Part shown: positions 8,461-17,742 of the stretch, in pieces
Numbering within the stretch: the stretch's first letter is position 1
Layout: each line of letters begins with the position of its first letter
Source of the DNA: Qipengyuania gaetbuli
Lineage (GTDB): Bacteria > Pseudomonadota > Alphaproteobacteria > Sphingomonadales > Sphingomonadaceae
NCBI RefSeq assembly: GCF_009827315.1
Contig: NZ_WTYF01000004.1
Span: 1,550,001 to 1,614,000 of the forward strand
Direction: 5' to 3'
DNA: 64,000 bases
The notes under the pieces: generated by a model
What the model was told of the DNA's origin: nothing
Seen by the model: the letters and a program-made list of their open reading frames with translations, nothing else
The model's database searches: none
Translations under genes and position numbers: made by a program

Positions 8461-9576
8461 TCAGCCGACGAGCTCGCTGGTCGGGCGGTAAGTGTAGCCG
8501 AGTTCGCGCGCGACGGCTTCATAGGTCACTTCGCCGGCGTGCACGTTGAGGCCTTCTGCCAGGTGCGGGTCGGTGCGCAGGGCTTCCTTCCAGCCAAGAT
8601 CGGCAATGCGCAGCGCGTGCGGCAGCGTCACGTTGTTCAGCGCATAGGTGCTGGTGCGCGCGACGGCACCGGGCATGTTGGCGACGCAATAATGCACGAT
8701 GTCGTCGACCACATAGGTCGGCTCTGCATGGGTCGTGGGACGGCTGGTTGCGAAGCAGCCGCCCTGGTCGATCGCGACGTCGACGAGGACTGCGCCCTTC
8801 TGCATGTCGCCCAGCATCTCGCGGGTGACCAGCTTCGGTGCGGCAGCGCCCGGGATCAGGACTGCACCGATGACGAGGTCCGCACCGCACACTGCATCAT
8901 GCAGGTTCGCGACATTGGAGAAGCGCGTCTTGGCGCGGCTTTCGAAATGCGTGCCGACACGCTCCAGCACTTCGGGATCGCGGTCGAGGATGGTGACATC
9001 GGCGCCGAGGCCCGCTGCCATCTGCGCCGCGTTGAAGCCGACCACGCCGCCACCGATGACGACGACCTTGCCCGGCATCACGCCCGGAACGCCGCCCAGC
9101 AGCACGCCGCGGCCGCCATGGGCCTTTTCGAGCGCGGTGGCGCCGGCCTGCACGCTCATGCGACCTGCGACCTGGCTCATTGGCTTCAGCAGCGGGAGCG
9201 TCCGGTTGGGTCCGGTCACCGTTTCATAGGCGATCGCGGTCACACCGCTCGCCACGAGTTCCTTGGTCTGCTCCGGATCGGGCGCGAGGTGGAGGTAGGT
9301 GTAGAGGATCTGGTCTTCGCGCAGCTTGGCCCGTTCGACCGCCTGCGGTTCCTTGACCTTCACCACCATTTCGCACTCGGCAAAAATCGGGTCCGGCCCG
9401 TCGACGATCTTCGCACCGGCGGCCTGGTACTGCGCATCGGTCGCATCGATGCCGAGACCGGCGCCGGTCTCGATCCACACCTCGTGGCCGCGTGCGGTCA
9501 GTTCGCGCGCGCTTTCGGGCGTCAGGCCGACGCGATATTCGTGGTTCTTGATTTCCTTGGGGCAGCCGATGCGCAT
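8461..9576 (-). CDS. ald: Alanine dehydrogenase
   Basis: A 371-aa enzyme that interconverts L-alanine and pyruvate plus ammonia with NAD. The N-terminus [20 protein letters not shown] is diagnostic. Catalytic K75 (VKVKEPQ) and H96 (TYLHLAPD) are present, and the Rossmann motif [20 protein letters not shown] lies near 172. Length equals the family standard of about 370. A GAAGGAGAC ribosome site precedes the ATG. It is a single gene, convergent with the thioesterase. It would feed carbon and nitrogen from alanine, which fits the nearby peptidases, though that link is inference. Confidence 0.97.
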   Translation of the reverse strand: MRIGCPKEIKNHEYRVGLTPESARELTARGHEVWIETGAGLGIDATDAQYQAAGAKIVDGPDPIFAECEMVVKVKEPQAVERAKLREDQILYTYLHLAPDPEQTKELVASGVTAIAYETVTGPNRTLPLLKPMSQVAGRMSVQAGATALEKAHGGRGVLLGGVPGVMPGKVVVIGGGVVGFNAAQMAAGLGADVTILDRDPEVLERVGTHFESRAKTRFSNVANLHDAVCGADLVIGAVLIPGAAAPKLVTREMLGDMQKGAVLVDVAIDQGGCFATSRPTTHAEPTYVVDDIVHYCVANMPGAVARTSTYALNNVTLPHALRIADLGWKEALRTDPHLAEGLNVHAGEVTYEAVARELGYTYRPTSELVG

Positions 9577-9654
9577 TGCCTGGGTCTCCTTCTCGGAACC
9601 AGCCGTTACGCCCGCGCCGTCCCACCGGCAAGCACGGGCGGGGCGCGCGAAATC

Positions 9655-11205
9655 TTATTGCGGAAGCGCCTGCCAGCGCACTTCGATACGGTTGGCGGAG
9701 CCGCCGTCGGTTTGCGTTAGTGTCACGCCCTTTGCCCGCAATGCCGTAGCGACCGAATCGAGGGCCTCGCCCCTACCCGCCACCACGACACCAAGGTCGC
9801 GGCGCTCCGAAGCCCAAGCGATGACGTCCATGGCCACCTTGCCCGCCTCGTCCGGCTGGCCATCGATCAGCGTAATGGCGGGAAGCGGCAGCATCGGCGG
9901 GTGCAGTTCGATGGTCCAGCCCGGCATGCCTGCATCGACACGGCCTTCCAGCATCCGCCACCCATCCAGCGTCAGGCCGGGCAGCTGCGATGCCTCGACC
10001 ACTGCGCGGCGGTTGTCGCGGTCGACAGTGACCTCGGTCTTGGGGACGCCTGCGACCATGGCGAGCTCGCCGACCATTTCGGAGATCTGCCGTTCGGTCG
10101 CCGCAGCCTGCTGTTCCGCGCGCGCCTTGACCAGTTCGGCCTGCTCGGCCGCGCCCGGGTCCGCGCCTACGCGCAGCTGTTCGATGACCACTGTGACGGG
10201 CCGTTCGAACCGGCGCTCGAGGCGGCGCTTGATCTCATCGTTCGCGCCCGTGTTGAACTGCGGCGTAAAGACCGTGGCGCTGATCTGCAGCGGCTCGGCA
10301 TCCCAGTCGATAACGGTATCGCTGACCCGCGCCTTGGCCGGGAAACTGTCGGAAATCGTGTCGATCACCACGCGCTGCGAGGTGGCCTCGAAGGCGATGT
10401 CGCGCAGCGAAAAGCCGAGCGGGATCGCCAGCGCGATGAAGACCACGAAGATCCCCACGTTCTGGAACCAGCCCTGCCGCGCCGACAGATCGGTGCGGAA
10501 ACCGTAGAGGCGCGCCATGACCGTCGCCGACAGGGCGATGGTCAGGAAGTTGGTGACATAGAGCGCCAGCGCCCCGCCGAAGACGGTCCAGTTGGCCGTG
10601 GCAAGGCCGTAACCGACGGCAGCCAGCGGCGGCATCAAGGCCGTGGCGATGGCGACGCCCACGATAGTGCCTTCGCGTCCGCGAATGAGTGCGTAAGAGC
10701 CTGCCAGCGAGGAGAACAACGCCACCAGCAGGTCGAACAGGTTCGGCTGCGTACGGGCCGCGATCTCCGGCGTCACCGTCTGCAGCGGCGAGACAAGCAC
10801 GATGAGCGCAGTGAAGAGGACCGCCGCAATCGTCCCGATGGCGAGTGCGCGGATACTGATCTTGAGCCACTTGATCTTGCCCGAGGCCAGCGCGAAGCCC
10901 GCACCGATGATCGGGCTCATCAGCGGCGACAGCAGCATGGCCCCGATGACGACCGCCGGCGAAGACAACAGCATGCCGAGGATGGCAATGCCCGCCGACA
11001 TCATGATCATGAAGATATAGCGCGGGCTGGTATCGCTCTCGCCGGCGACCTTGGCGATAACGGCGGAATGGTCGACGCCCTCGATAACGCTGTCGAACCA
11101 CCACCGGCGCAGCGGGACCAGCGCCCGGCCGATCGGACTGTGAACCCAGCCCGGCGTGGGGCGGCGGTCCGCTTCTTCGGCTTCAGGCGTGACGATACGG
11201 GCCAT
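9655..11205 (-). CDS. DUF389 family integral membrane protein
   Basis: A 516-aa membrane protein. Several hydrophobic helices occupy residues about 60-250, including a Gly-rich segment ISAG-like AGIAILGMLLSSPAVVIGAM and LSPLMSPIIGAGFALASGKI, which is the DUF389 hallmark. A soluble C-terminal half (about 270-516) may face the periplasm and contains repeated alpha/beta BON-like stretches (VSDTVIDWDAEPLQISATVF). The function of DUF389 proteins is not settled. The stop of the upstream ftsK gene lies 9 bases before its ATG, so the two could be co-transcribed; the link is probably positional. Confidence 0.85.
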   Translation of the reverse strand: MARIVTPEAEEADRRPTPGWVHSPIGRALVPLRRWWFDSVIEGVDHSAVIAKVAGESDTSPRYIFMIMMSAGIAILGMLLSSPAVVIGAMLLSPLMSPIIGAGFALASGKIKWLKISIRALAIGTIAAVLFTALIVLVSPLQTVTPEIAARTQPNLFDLLVALFSSLAGSYALIRGREGTIVGVAIATALMPPLAAVGYGLATANWTVFGGALALYVTNFLTIALSATVMARLYGFRTDLSARQGWFQNVGIFVVFIALAIPLGFSLRDIAFEATSQRVVIDTISDSFPAKARVSDTVIDWDAEPLQISATVFTPQFNTGANDEIKRRLERRFERPVTVVIEQLRVGADPGAAEQAELVKARAEQQAAATERQISEMVGELAMVAGVPKTEVTVDRDNRRAVVEASQLPGLTLDGWRMLEGRVDAGMPGWTIELHPPMLPLPAITLIDGQPDEAGKVAMDVIAWASERRDLGVVVAGRGEALDSVATALRAKGVTLTQTDGGSANRIEVRWQALPQ

Positions 11206-11214
11206 CGTGTCTCC

Positions 11215-13554
11215 CTAGATCGGGTTGCCGTCCTGGTCGCGATAAATCTCGCGCCGGCCCACATGGTTTGCGGGTCCAACCAGCCCTTCGCTTTCCATCC
11301 GCTCGATCCACTTGGCGGCGGTGTTGTAGCCGACCCCCATCTGGCGCTGCAGCCACGAGCCGCTCGCCTTCTGGTTCTCGACCACGATCTGGCAGGCTTG
11401 GCGGTATTTGCGCTCTTCCGGATTGTCGGAAGCGGTGAAATCGTCCTCGAAATTGAAGCCGCCGTCTTCCGGCTCTTCGGTAACGGCGTCGACATAGTCG
11501 GGCTTGCCCTGCGCGCGCCAGTGATCAGCCACCCGCTCGACCTCCTCGTCGGCGACGAAGGGGCCGTGTACGCGGATCATCGCGCCGGTGTTCGGCTTGT
11601 AGAGCATGTCGCCCTTGCCCAGCAGCTGCTCCGCGCCCTGTTCGCCAAGGATCGTGCGGCTGTCGATGCGGCTGGTGACCTTGAAGCTGATGCGCGTCGG
11701 CAGGTTCGCCTTGATCACGCCGGTGATGACGTCGACCGATGGGCGCTGCGTCGCCATGATCAGGTGGATGCCGGCGGCACGCGATTTCTGCGACAGGCGC
11801 TGGATCAGCACCTCGATCTCCTTGCCGACGGTGACCATGAGGTCGGCCAGCTCGTCGACAATCAAGACGATCAGCGGCAGCGGCTGGTAATCAAGCTGTT
11901 CTTCCTCGTAGAGTTCCTCGCCCGTCTCTGCATCGAAGCCCGTCTGTACGCGGCGGCCCAGCGGCTTGCCCTTGGCGGCGGCCGCCTTCACCTTTTCGTT
12001 GAAGCCCGCGATGTTGCGCGAATTCACGCTGCTCATCATGCGGTAGCGCCGCTCCATTTCCTCGACCGCCCACTTGAGCGCGCGGACCGACTTCGCCGGT
12101 TCGGTCACCACGGGCGAAAGGAGGTGCGGGATATCGTCGTAGGTCTTGAGTTCCAAGACTTTGGGATCGATCAGGATCAGGCGGCACTCGTCCGGCGTGA
12201 AGCGGTACAGCAGCGACAGCAGGATCGCGTTGAGCCCCACCGATTTACCCGAACCGGTGGTACCTGCGACCAGCAGGTGCGGCATGGCTGCAAGGTCGGC
12301 GATGATCGGTTCGCCCGCGATGTCCTTGCCCAGGATCATCGGCAGCGAGCCCTTGCTGTCAACGAAGGCGGCCGAAGTCGCCAGCTCCTTGTAGCTGACC
12401 ATCTGGCGGTCGGCGTTGGGCAGTTCGATGCCGATCACCGTCTTGCCCGGAATGGGGGAAACGCGCGCGCTGATCGCGCTCATGTTGCGGGCGATATCCT
12501 CGGCAAGCCCGACCACGCGACTGGCCTTGATGCCGGGCGCGGGCTCCAGCTCGTACATGGTGACGACCGGACCGGCGCGCACCGCGGTGATCTCGCCCTT
12601 GACGTTGAAGTCGTCGAGCACATTTTCGAGCAGGCGGGCATTGCGTTCGAGCGCTATCTTGTCGAGCTTCTGCGCCGAATGCGGCGGCGCATCGTCGAGC
12701 AAATCGTGGCTCGGTAGCTGGTAATTGGCGAACATGTCGCGCTGCTTCGCCTTGGCCGGCTGCGAGCGGGCGGGAGCGGGCTTGGGGTCGGCGATTTCCG
12801 GCGCGCGGCGGCGTTCCTGCGGCGCGTCCTCGTCCGCGTCGTCGTCGCCCCCGTCCACCTTGGGCCGGGCGCGGCGTGCTTTCTTCGGGACCAGCGGCAG
12901 GTCGATATCGGACAGTTCGACGCGCCGGTCGAAGAAGCGCGGCAGAGTGAAGAATTGCGCCCAGTCGAGCGCAAAGACCTTCGTTACCAGTGCCAGTCCG
13001 GCACCCAGCGACACGACACCGAGTGCACCCGTAATCCAGCCGCTGAAATCGCCGCCGAAGCGGGTCGCCACGGCATCGATCCCGCCTGCGCCCAGCAGGC
13101 CGGCGAGCCCGCCCGCGCCAGCCGGGAAGGGGCCGGGGCTGGTGTCGAACAGCAGCGCGACGACCGTTCCCAACAGGGCCATTGCGAGCAACAGCAGGGC
13201 GAGGGGGCCCCACCACTTGCCCGGCGTTTCCTCCTCGTCGGCATTCTCGACACCGGTCCAGAGGCGGCGGGCCGAGATCCACAGCAGCGGCAGCAGAAGC
13301 AGGGCCGGAAGACCGAAATAGAAATAGGCGCGCTCTGCTATCCAGGCGCCGCTCGCTCCCATCCAGTTTGCCACCTGCGTACCGGCCGCAGCGGTCGAGG
13401 CGCTGGGATCGGTTTGCGTATAGCTGGCCAACGACAGGGCGAGGAACACCAGCATGAACAGCAGGAAGGCGGCGCCCGCCATATGCATGGCGCGGCGCAG
13501 CGAACGGCGGAAAGCCGCCCGCCAATCGGGTTTGGCGCCTGCGCGCGATGCCAT
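11215..13554 (-). CDS. ftsK: DNA translocase FtsK
   Basis: A 779-aa septal DNA pump that clears chromosome ends at division. Membrane segments fill about residues 25-210. A short charged linker rich in Asp, Arg and Pro (about 235-320) precedes the motor. Walker A is GTTGSGKSVGLN near residue 430; Walker B is CRLILIDPKVLEL. The C-terminal gamma winged helix (about 705-779; MGVGYNTAAKWIERMESEGL) reads KOPS sites and activates XerCD in characterised homologues. The linker is short, as usual in alphaproteobacteria. I chose ATG 13554 (MASRAGAKPDW); a longer frame upstream lacks support. Confidence 0.96.
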   Translation of the reverse strand: MASRAGAKPDWRAAFRRSLRRAMHMAGAAFLLFMLVFLALSLASYTQTDPSASTAAAGTQVANWMGASGAWIAERAYFYFGLPALLLLPLLWISARRLWTGVENADEEETPGKWWGPLALLLLAMALLGTVVALLFDTSPGPFPAGAGGLAGLLGAGGIDAVATRFGGDFSGWITGALGVVSLGAGLALVTKVFALDWAQFFTLPRFFDRRVELSDIDLPLVPKKARRARPKVDGGDDDADEDAPQERRRAPEIADPKPAPARSQPAKAKQRDMFANYQLPSHDLLDDAPPHSAQKLDKIALERNARLLENVLDDFNVKGEITAVRAGPVVTMYELEPAPGIKASRVVGLAEDIARNMSAISARVSPIPGKTVIGIELPNADRQMVSYKELATSAAFVDSKGSLPMILGKDIAGEPIIADLAAMPHLLVAGTTGSGKSVGLNAILLSLLYRFTPDECRLILIDPKVLELKTYDDIPHLLSPVVTEPAKSVRALKWAVEEMERRYRMMSSVNSRNIAGFNEKVKAAAAKGKPLGRRVQTGFDAETGEELYEEEQLDYQPLPLIVLIVDELADLMVTVGKEIEVLIQRLSQKSRAAGIHLIMATQRPSVDVITGVIKANLPTRISFKVTSRIDSRTILGEQGAEQLLGKGDMLYKPNTGAMIRVHGPFVADEEVERVADHWRAQGKPDYVDAVTEEPEDGGFNFEDDFTASDNPEERKYRQACQIVVENQKASGSWLQRQMGVGYNTAAKWIERMESEGLVGPANHVGRREIYRDQDGNPI

Positions 13555-13610
13555 TGTCTTTCCCCTGGTCCGTCGTGAATTTGCAGTATGAATCGGGCGG
13601 GACTCGCCCG

Positions 13611-14168
13611 TCAAGCGACCTTCGTCGAGGCGAGTCCGTCGATCGCGCCCCAGCGCGGCCAATCGAGTTCCCTTGCACGCGCCTCGTCCATCCCGCCGAG
13701 CGCGATTACCGGCACCGGCGATTGCTGCGCGAGCACACGAAAACCGAACACGCCAAGCGTTTCGCCGCCCGGGTGCGAGGCCGAGGCGAAAACGGGCGAG
13801 AGAAAGATGCCCGAGGCGCCAAGCGCGAGAGCACGCTGCATCTCCTCGCTATCGTGCGCCGTCGCGAGCCACAACTTGCCCTCCGGCGGGGCACCCGCGA
13901 AGTGCTCCGGCGATCCGTACAGGCCGTCCGCATCCCACGCGGCGACCGTTTCCCAGTCTGCCCGCGAGAGGATCACGAGGTGTCGCCTCGTCCGCGCCTT
14001 GGCGCAAAGCGTTTCGTAACGCGCGCGGCGGGGGGCGGGATCGAGGTGGTAATGCCTGAAGACGAAGCCCGACCCCTGCGGCAATCTCTCGAGCGCCTGC
14101 TCCAGCCCGGCATCGTTACGCGCATCCGAAAGGAGCCAAAGCAGTGGGAGGGACTGGCGCGCGTGCAT
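13611..14168 (-). CDS. ThiE-like thiamine phosphate synthase family protein, short form
   Basis: A 185-aa TIM-barrel protein of the thiamine-phosphate synthase/TenI family. Visible family features are the start LPLLWLLSDARND, the phosphate-binding-like turn GIFLSPVFASASHPGGETLG near 128-147 and ALGGMDEA near the C-terminus. It is shorter than typical ThiE (about 210) and lacks an obvious intact diphosphate-lysine motif, so thiamine synthesis is not certain; a TenI-like role is possible. I chose ATG 14168 (MHARQSLP); an in-frame ATG at 14192 would overlap the divergent yggS start by 2 bases. Confidence 0.75.
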   Translation of the reverse strand: MHARQSLPLLWLLSDARNDAGLEQALERLPQGSGFVFRHYHLDPAPRRARYETLCAKARTRRHLVILSRADWETVAAWDADGLYGSPEHFAGAPPEGKLWLATAHDSEEMQRALALGASGIFLSPVFASASHPGGETLGVFGFRVLAQQSPVPVIALGGMDEARARELDWPRWGAIDGLASTKVA

Positions 14169-14190
14169 GGGACCGCTATAGCGCCTCGCC

Positions 14191-14853
14191 ATGGAAAAGG
14201 CAGAGACTCCGCTTCAAGAGGTCCGGGCACAGATCGCCAAGGCCTGCAAGATTGCCCGCCGCGATCCGGGCGAGGTGACGCTCGTCGCCGTCAGCAAGAC
14301 GCATCCCGCTGAAGCGATCGAACCCTTGCTGATCGAAGGCCAGCGCCATTTCGGCGAGAACCGGGTGCAGGAAGCACAAGGCAAGTGGCCCGCGCTGAAA
14401 GAGCAGTTCCCTGCAACCGTGCTGCACCTCGTCGGGCAATTGCAGTCGAACAAGGCGGAGGATGCCGTCGAACTGTTCGATGTGATCCACTCGCTCGACC
14501 GCTCCAGCCTCGTGAAGGCGCTGGCCAAGGCGAAGGAGAAGGCTGGACGCTGTCCCGAATGCTTCATCCAGGTCGACGTGGGCGAGGAAGACCAGAAGGG
14601 CGGGTGTGCGATTGCCGACCTGCCCGCGCTGGTTGCCGAGGCACGGAAGGCAGGCATTCCGCTTGCGGGCCTCATGTGCATCCCGCCGGCCGATACTGAA
14701 CCAGCACCTTTCTTCGCACTGCTCGACAAGCTTGCACGCGAAAACGGCCTGCCCGGCCGGTCGATGGGGATGAGCGGCGATTTCGAAACCGCCATCATGC
14801 TCGGCGCGACCCATATTCGCGTGGGGACCGCGCTGTTCGGCGCGCGCGGCTGA
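14191..14853 (+). CDS. YggS family pyridoxal phosphate homeostasis protein
   Basis: A 220-aa cytoplasmic TIM-barrel PLP-binding protein that buffers vitamin B6 and affects amino-acid metabolism in characterised homologues; it is not a known enzyme. PLP would bind K36 in LVAVSKTHPAEAI. Further hallmarks are HFGENRVQEAQGKWPAL and LHLVGQLQSNKAEDAVELFD, and the end SGDFETAIMLGATHIRVGTALFG contains the phosphate-binding region. Length is normal. It diverges from the ThiE-like gene; its own promoter must lie within the 5-prime end of that gene or the 22-base gap. Confidence 0.95.
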   Translation: MEKAETPLQEVRAQIAKACKIARRDPGEVTLVAVSKTHPAEAIEPLLIEGQRHFGENRVQEAQGKWPALKEQFPATVLHLVGQLQSNKAEDAVELFDVIHSLDRSSLVKALAKAKEKAGRCPECFIQVDVGEEDQKGGCAIADLPALVAEARKAGIPLAGLMCIPPADTEPAPFFALLDKLARENGLPGRSMGMSGDFETAIMLGATHIRVGTALFGARG

Positions 14854-14882
14854 CCGTCAATCCCTAGCCTGCCAAAGGGAAA

Positions 14883-14906
14883 GGGCGCCGCCTTCCGGCA
14901 GCGCCC
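14883..14906. terminator. Bidirectional terminator-like hairpin
   Basis: GGGCGCCGCC-TTCC-GGCAGCGCCC forms a 10-bp stem with one mismatch. It is followed on the plus side by TTCCTTTTC and on the minus side by TTTCCCTTT. It lies between the convergent yggS gene and TonB receptor gene, so it can end both transcripts. Confidence 0.75.
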
Positions 14907-14936
14907 TTCCTTTTCTTGCCGTGACCGGCGCCGAGT

Positions 14937-17657
14937 TTAGAACTTGGCCTTGACCGTGACACCGTAGGTGCGCGGCTCGGCGAGGAACGCCGAGTAGGTC
15001 TGCTGCGGTGCGACGAACGGGGTGTTGAACGCGACCTGCGTGTAGTCGACGTCGAACATGTTCTGCACCCAGCCCTCGATCGAGAAGCGGTCGGCGATAT
15101 TGGTCAGGCCGATGCGGCCGTTTACCAGGATGTAGCCGTCCTGTTCCTTGCCGTAGAGCAGGTCCGAACCGGTGTTGTAGTCGCTGGTCATGCGGGCGTT
15201 GATGAAGAACAGGCCCTCCATGCCGCTGTCGCCGATCGGCGGAGTCCAGGTCAGCGAGCTGGTGCCGACCCATGCCGGTGCATTCGACAGGTTGTCGCCG
15301 GGCAGCAGGCGCAGCGCCGGATCGAGCGGAGCGCCCGCATCGCTACCCACGACGTCGTCGGCATAGCGCGTGTCGGCGTGGGTGATGCCCATGGTCATGG
15401 TGAGATCGCGGATCGGGCTGAGCGAGGCTTCGAATTCGAAGCCCTGCGAAACCACGCCCGGGCTCACATCGTCCGCAGCGCAGGCACCGGTCGCAGCGCT
15501 GGCGTCGCTGTCAGCACCGTTCAGGCTGGTGGAGCAGCCATTGATGTTCTGCACCAGGAAGACCGAGCCGTTGAAAGTGTTCAGCTGGAAGTTGCTGAAC
15601 TCCTGGCGGAACGCGGCAAGGCTGACGCCCCAGCGACGACCCGAGTACTTCAGGCCCACTTCATAGGCATCCACGGTTTCCTCATCGAACTGCAGAGTTG
15701 CAGGGTCGAGGTTCGCGACGCGCAGGGTCACCGGGTTGCCCAGTGCCGAGCGGTCGAGGTTGAAGCCGCCGGCCTTGTAGCCACGCGAATACGAACCGTA
15801 GACGAGCAGGTCGTCGACCGGCTTCCAGCTCAGGATGGCAGTGCCGGTGAGCTTGTCTTCGTCACGCGAGTCCGAAAGCGACACGCCGTCGAGTTCGGCA
15901 GTCGAGTTGCCCTGGCACGACAGTGCGATGAGGCCGCCTGCAAGGCCGGCGAGCGGCGTCGTCAGGAAGCTCGACAGCAGCGCGCGGTTCTGCGGGCAGA
16001 TCACATTGTCGTTGCTGAAGGTCGCGTCGAAGTCCTTGGTTTCGCTGGTGTAGCGAAGGCCCAGGGTCAGATCGAGCGTATCGGTGATGTGGAAGATGTT
16101 GTGCGTGAAGACGGCGAAGTTTTCGCTCGTCTGGTTGTACACATCGCCCGTACCGCCGAGGTCGTTGACGTTCGACAGGTTGGTGATGCCGGCCAGGATC
16201 GCCGGGGTGGCAGCGCCGAAGGCACCGGCACCGCCGTTTGCAGCCTGCAAGGCACCGCGGCCGGTTGCACCGAGGCAGTCCTGTGCTGCCGGGTTGACCA
16301 GCGCCGGGTTGATGGCGAGCGCGATACGGCAGCTCACGAAAGTGCCGTAGTCATTGCCGAAGCGCAGGTTGTCGCGCGTCTGCAGGTCTTCGTTCGCGTA
16401 ATAGGCGCCTACCAGCCAGTCGAGCTTGTCGTTGAAGGCGGTGCCGTTGAGGCGGAATTCCTGCGTGAAGGTCGCGAACTCGCGCGCACCGGCATTGTCG
16501 CCGGGTGCGCGGTAGAGAATGTCGACCGTCGTGTAGTCGGTGTCCGAACCCTGCGTGTTCGCATATTCGCGATAGGCGGTGATCGAGGTGAAGTTCACAT
16601 TGCCGAGCGACCAGTTGAGTTCGCCCGAGATACCGTAATCCTCGGTCTCGCCGTCATAGCTGCGACCGGCGGTCGGGTAGATGTTGCGGTCGAAGGTCGA
16701 CTGCGTAAGCCCGCGCGGATCCTGGCCGAGGCCGAGGAGCACGTTGACGATCGGGTTGCTGGTGCTGGTGAGCGCAGGCGATGCGCCTACCGGCTGCGCG
16801 AACGGATCGAGGCCCGGCGAAACGCGTGCGAACTGGGCGAAGTCGGGCTGGACGAAGGTCGCAGCACAGCAGGCTTCGTCCTTTTTCGAATAGTCGCCGA
16901 TCAGACGGAAGCTAACGTCGTCGTTCGGCTCGAAGAGGACCTGCGCGCGAACGAGGTAACGGTCGCGATTGTTGACGTCGGTGTCGTTGGTGACGTCGGT
17001 GTAGAAGCCGTCACGCTGGAACCAGACACCGTCGATACGGGCCGCGATGCTTTCCGACAGCGGCGCATTGACCCCGCCTTCGAAGCGCAGGGCGTTGAAG
17101 TTGCCGAAGCTGGCGCTGGCATGGCCTTCGAAGGCGAAGCTGGGCGGCGCGGTGAAGATGTTGAGCATACCGGCCGAGGAGTTACGGCCGCCGAGCGTGC
17201 CCTGCGGACCGCGCAGGATTTCGATGCGGTCGAGCGGGCCGAGTTCGGACAAAGCGTTACCCGAGCGCGAACGGTAGACGCCGTCGACGAACACGGCGAC
17301 CGAGCTTTCGAGGCCCGGGTTGTCGCCCACGGTACCGATACCGCGGATACGCGCCGAACCGTTGGCTTCGTTACCAGTCGAGGAGACGAGCAGCGACGGG
17401 GCGACCTGGTTCAGTTCGCGGATGTCGGTGGTGCCGGAGTTCTCCAGCGTTTCGGCCGAAACTGCCGAAATTGCCACGGGGACGTCTGCCAGTTCCTGGG
17501 CACGGCCCTGTGCGGTAACGATGATGACCGGCGTATCCGCCTCGACATCGCCGCTGTCCGCAGCGTCGGCGGACTGGGCAAAAGCCGTCTGCGGGGCAAG
17601 TGCAAGACCTGCACCCATGAAAGCAAGCGTGCGCAATGAAACTGATGTTTTCCTCAT
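14937..17657 (-). CDS. TonB-dependent outer membrane receptor
   Basis: A 906-aa outer-membrane transporter. Signal peptide about 1-29 (MGAGLALAPQTAFAQ). The plug domain begins near VIIVTAQGRAQELADVPVAI and contains GIGTVGDNPGLESSVAVFVD and RIEILRGPQGTLGGRNSSAG; a 22-strand barrel follows to the C-terminal aromatic end YGVTVKAKF. Plug style resembles the large sphingomonad family of catabolic or siderophore TonB receptors, so the substrate cannot be named. A strong GAGGAGAGG site precedes the ATG at 17657. It stands alone, with glnD ending 86 bases upstream. Confidence 0.92.
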   Translation of the reverse strand: MRKTSVSLRTLAFMGAGLALAPQTAFAQSADAADSGDVEADTPVIIVTAQGRAQELADVPVAISAVSAETLENSGTTDIRELNQVAPSLLVSSTGNEANGSARIRGIGTVGDNPGLESSVAVFVDGVYRSRSGNALSELGPLDRIEILRGPQGTLGGRNSSAGMLNIFTAPPSFAFEGHASASFGNFNALRFEGGVNAPLSESIAARIDGVWFQRDGFYTDVTNDTDVNNRDRYLVRAQVLFEPNDDVSFRLIGDYSKKDEACCAATFVQPDFAQFARVSPGLDPFAQPVGASPALTSTSNPIVNVLLGLGQDPRGLTQSTFDRNIYPTAGRSYDGETEDYGISGELNWSLGNVNFTSITAYREYANTQGSDTDYTTVDILYRAPGDNAGAREFATFTQEFRLNGTAFNDKLDWLVGAYYANEDLQTRDNLRFGNDYGTFVSCRIALAINPALVNPAAQDCLGATGRGALQAANGGAGAFGAATPAILAGITNLSNVNDLGGTGDVYNQTSENFAVFTHNIFHITDTLDLTLGLRYTSETKDFDATFSNDNVICPQNRALLSSFLTTPLAGLAGGLIALSCQGNSTAELDGVSLSDSRDEDKLTGTAILSWKPVDDLLVYGSYSRGYKAGGFNLDRSALGNPVTLRVANLDPATLQFDEETVDAYEVGLKYSGRRWGVSLAAFRQEFSNFQLNTFNGSVFLVQNINGCSTSLNGADSDASAATGACAADDVSPGVVSQGFEFEASLSPIRDLTMTMGITHADTRYADDVVGSDAGAPLDPALRLLPGDNLSNAPAWVGTSSLTWTPPIGDSGMEGLFFINARMTSDYNTGSDLLYGKEQDGYILVNGRIGLTNIADRFSIEGWVQNMFDVDYTQVAFNTPFVAPQQTYSAFLAEPRTYGVTVKAKF

Positions 17658-17742
17658 GGGAAGACCTCTCCTCTGTGTTTCTCTCGAAATTTTGGATGGC
17701 GAATAGGTATGCAAAACGCAACTATCAAACGTCAAACGGCTG

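Noticed and set aside
9901..12717. 938-codon plus-strand frame across DUF389 and ftsK
   Set aside because: It crosses two clear minus-strand genes and their junction; an antisense artefact of high GC.
15378..17639. 753-codon plus-strand frame over the TonB receptor
   Set aside because: Antisense to a gene with signal peptide, plug and barrel; no own start signal.
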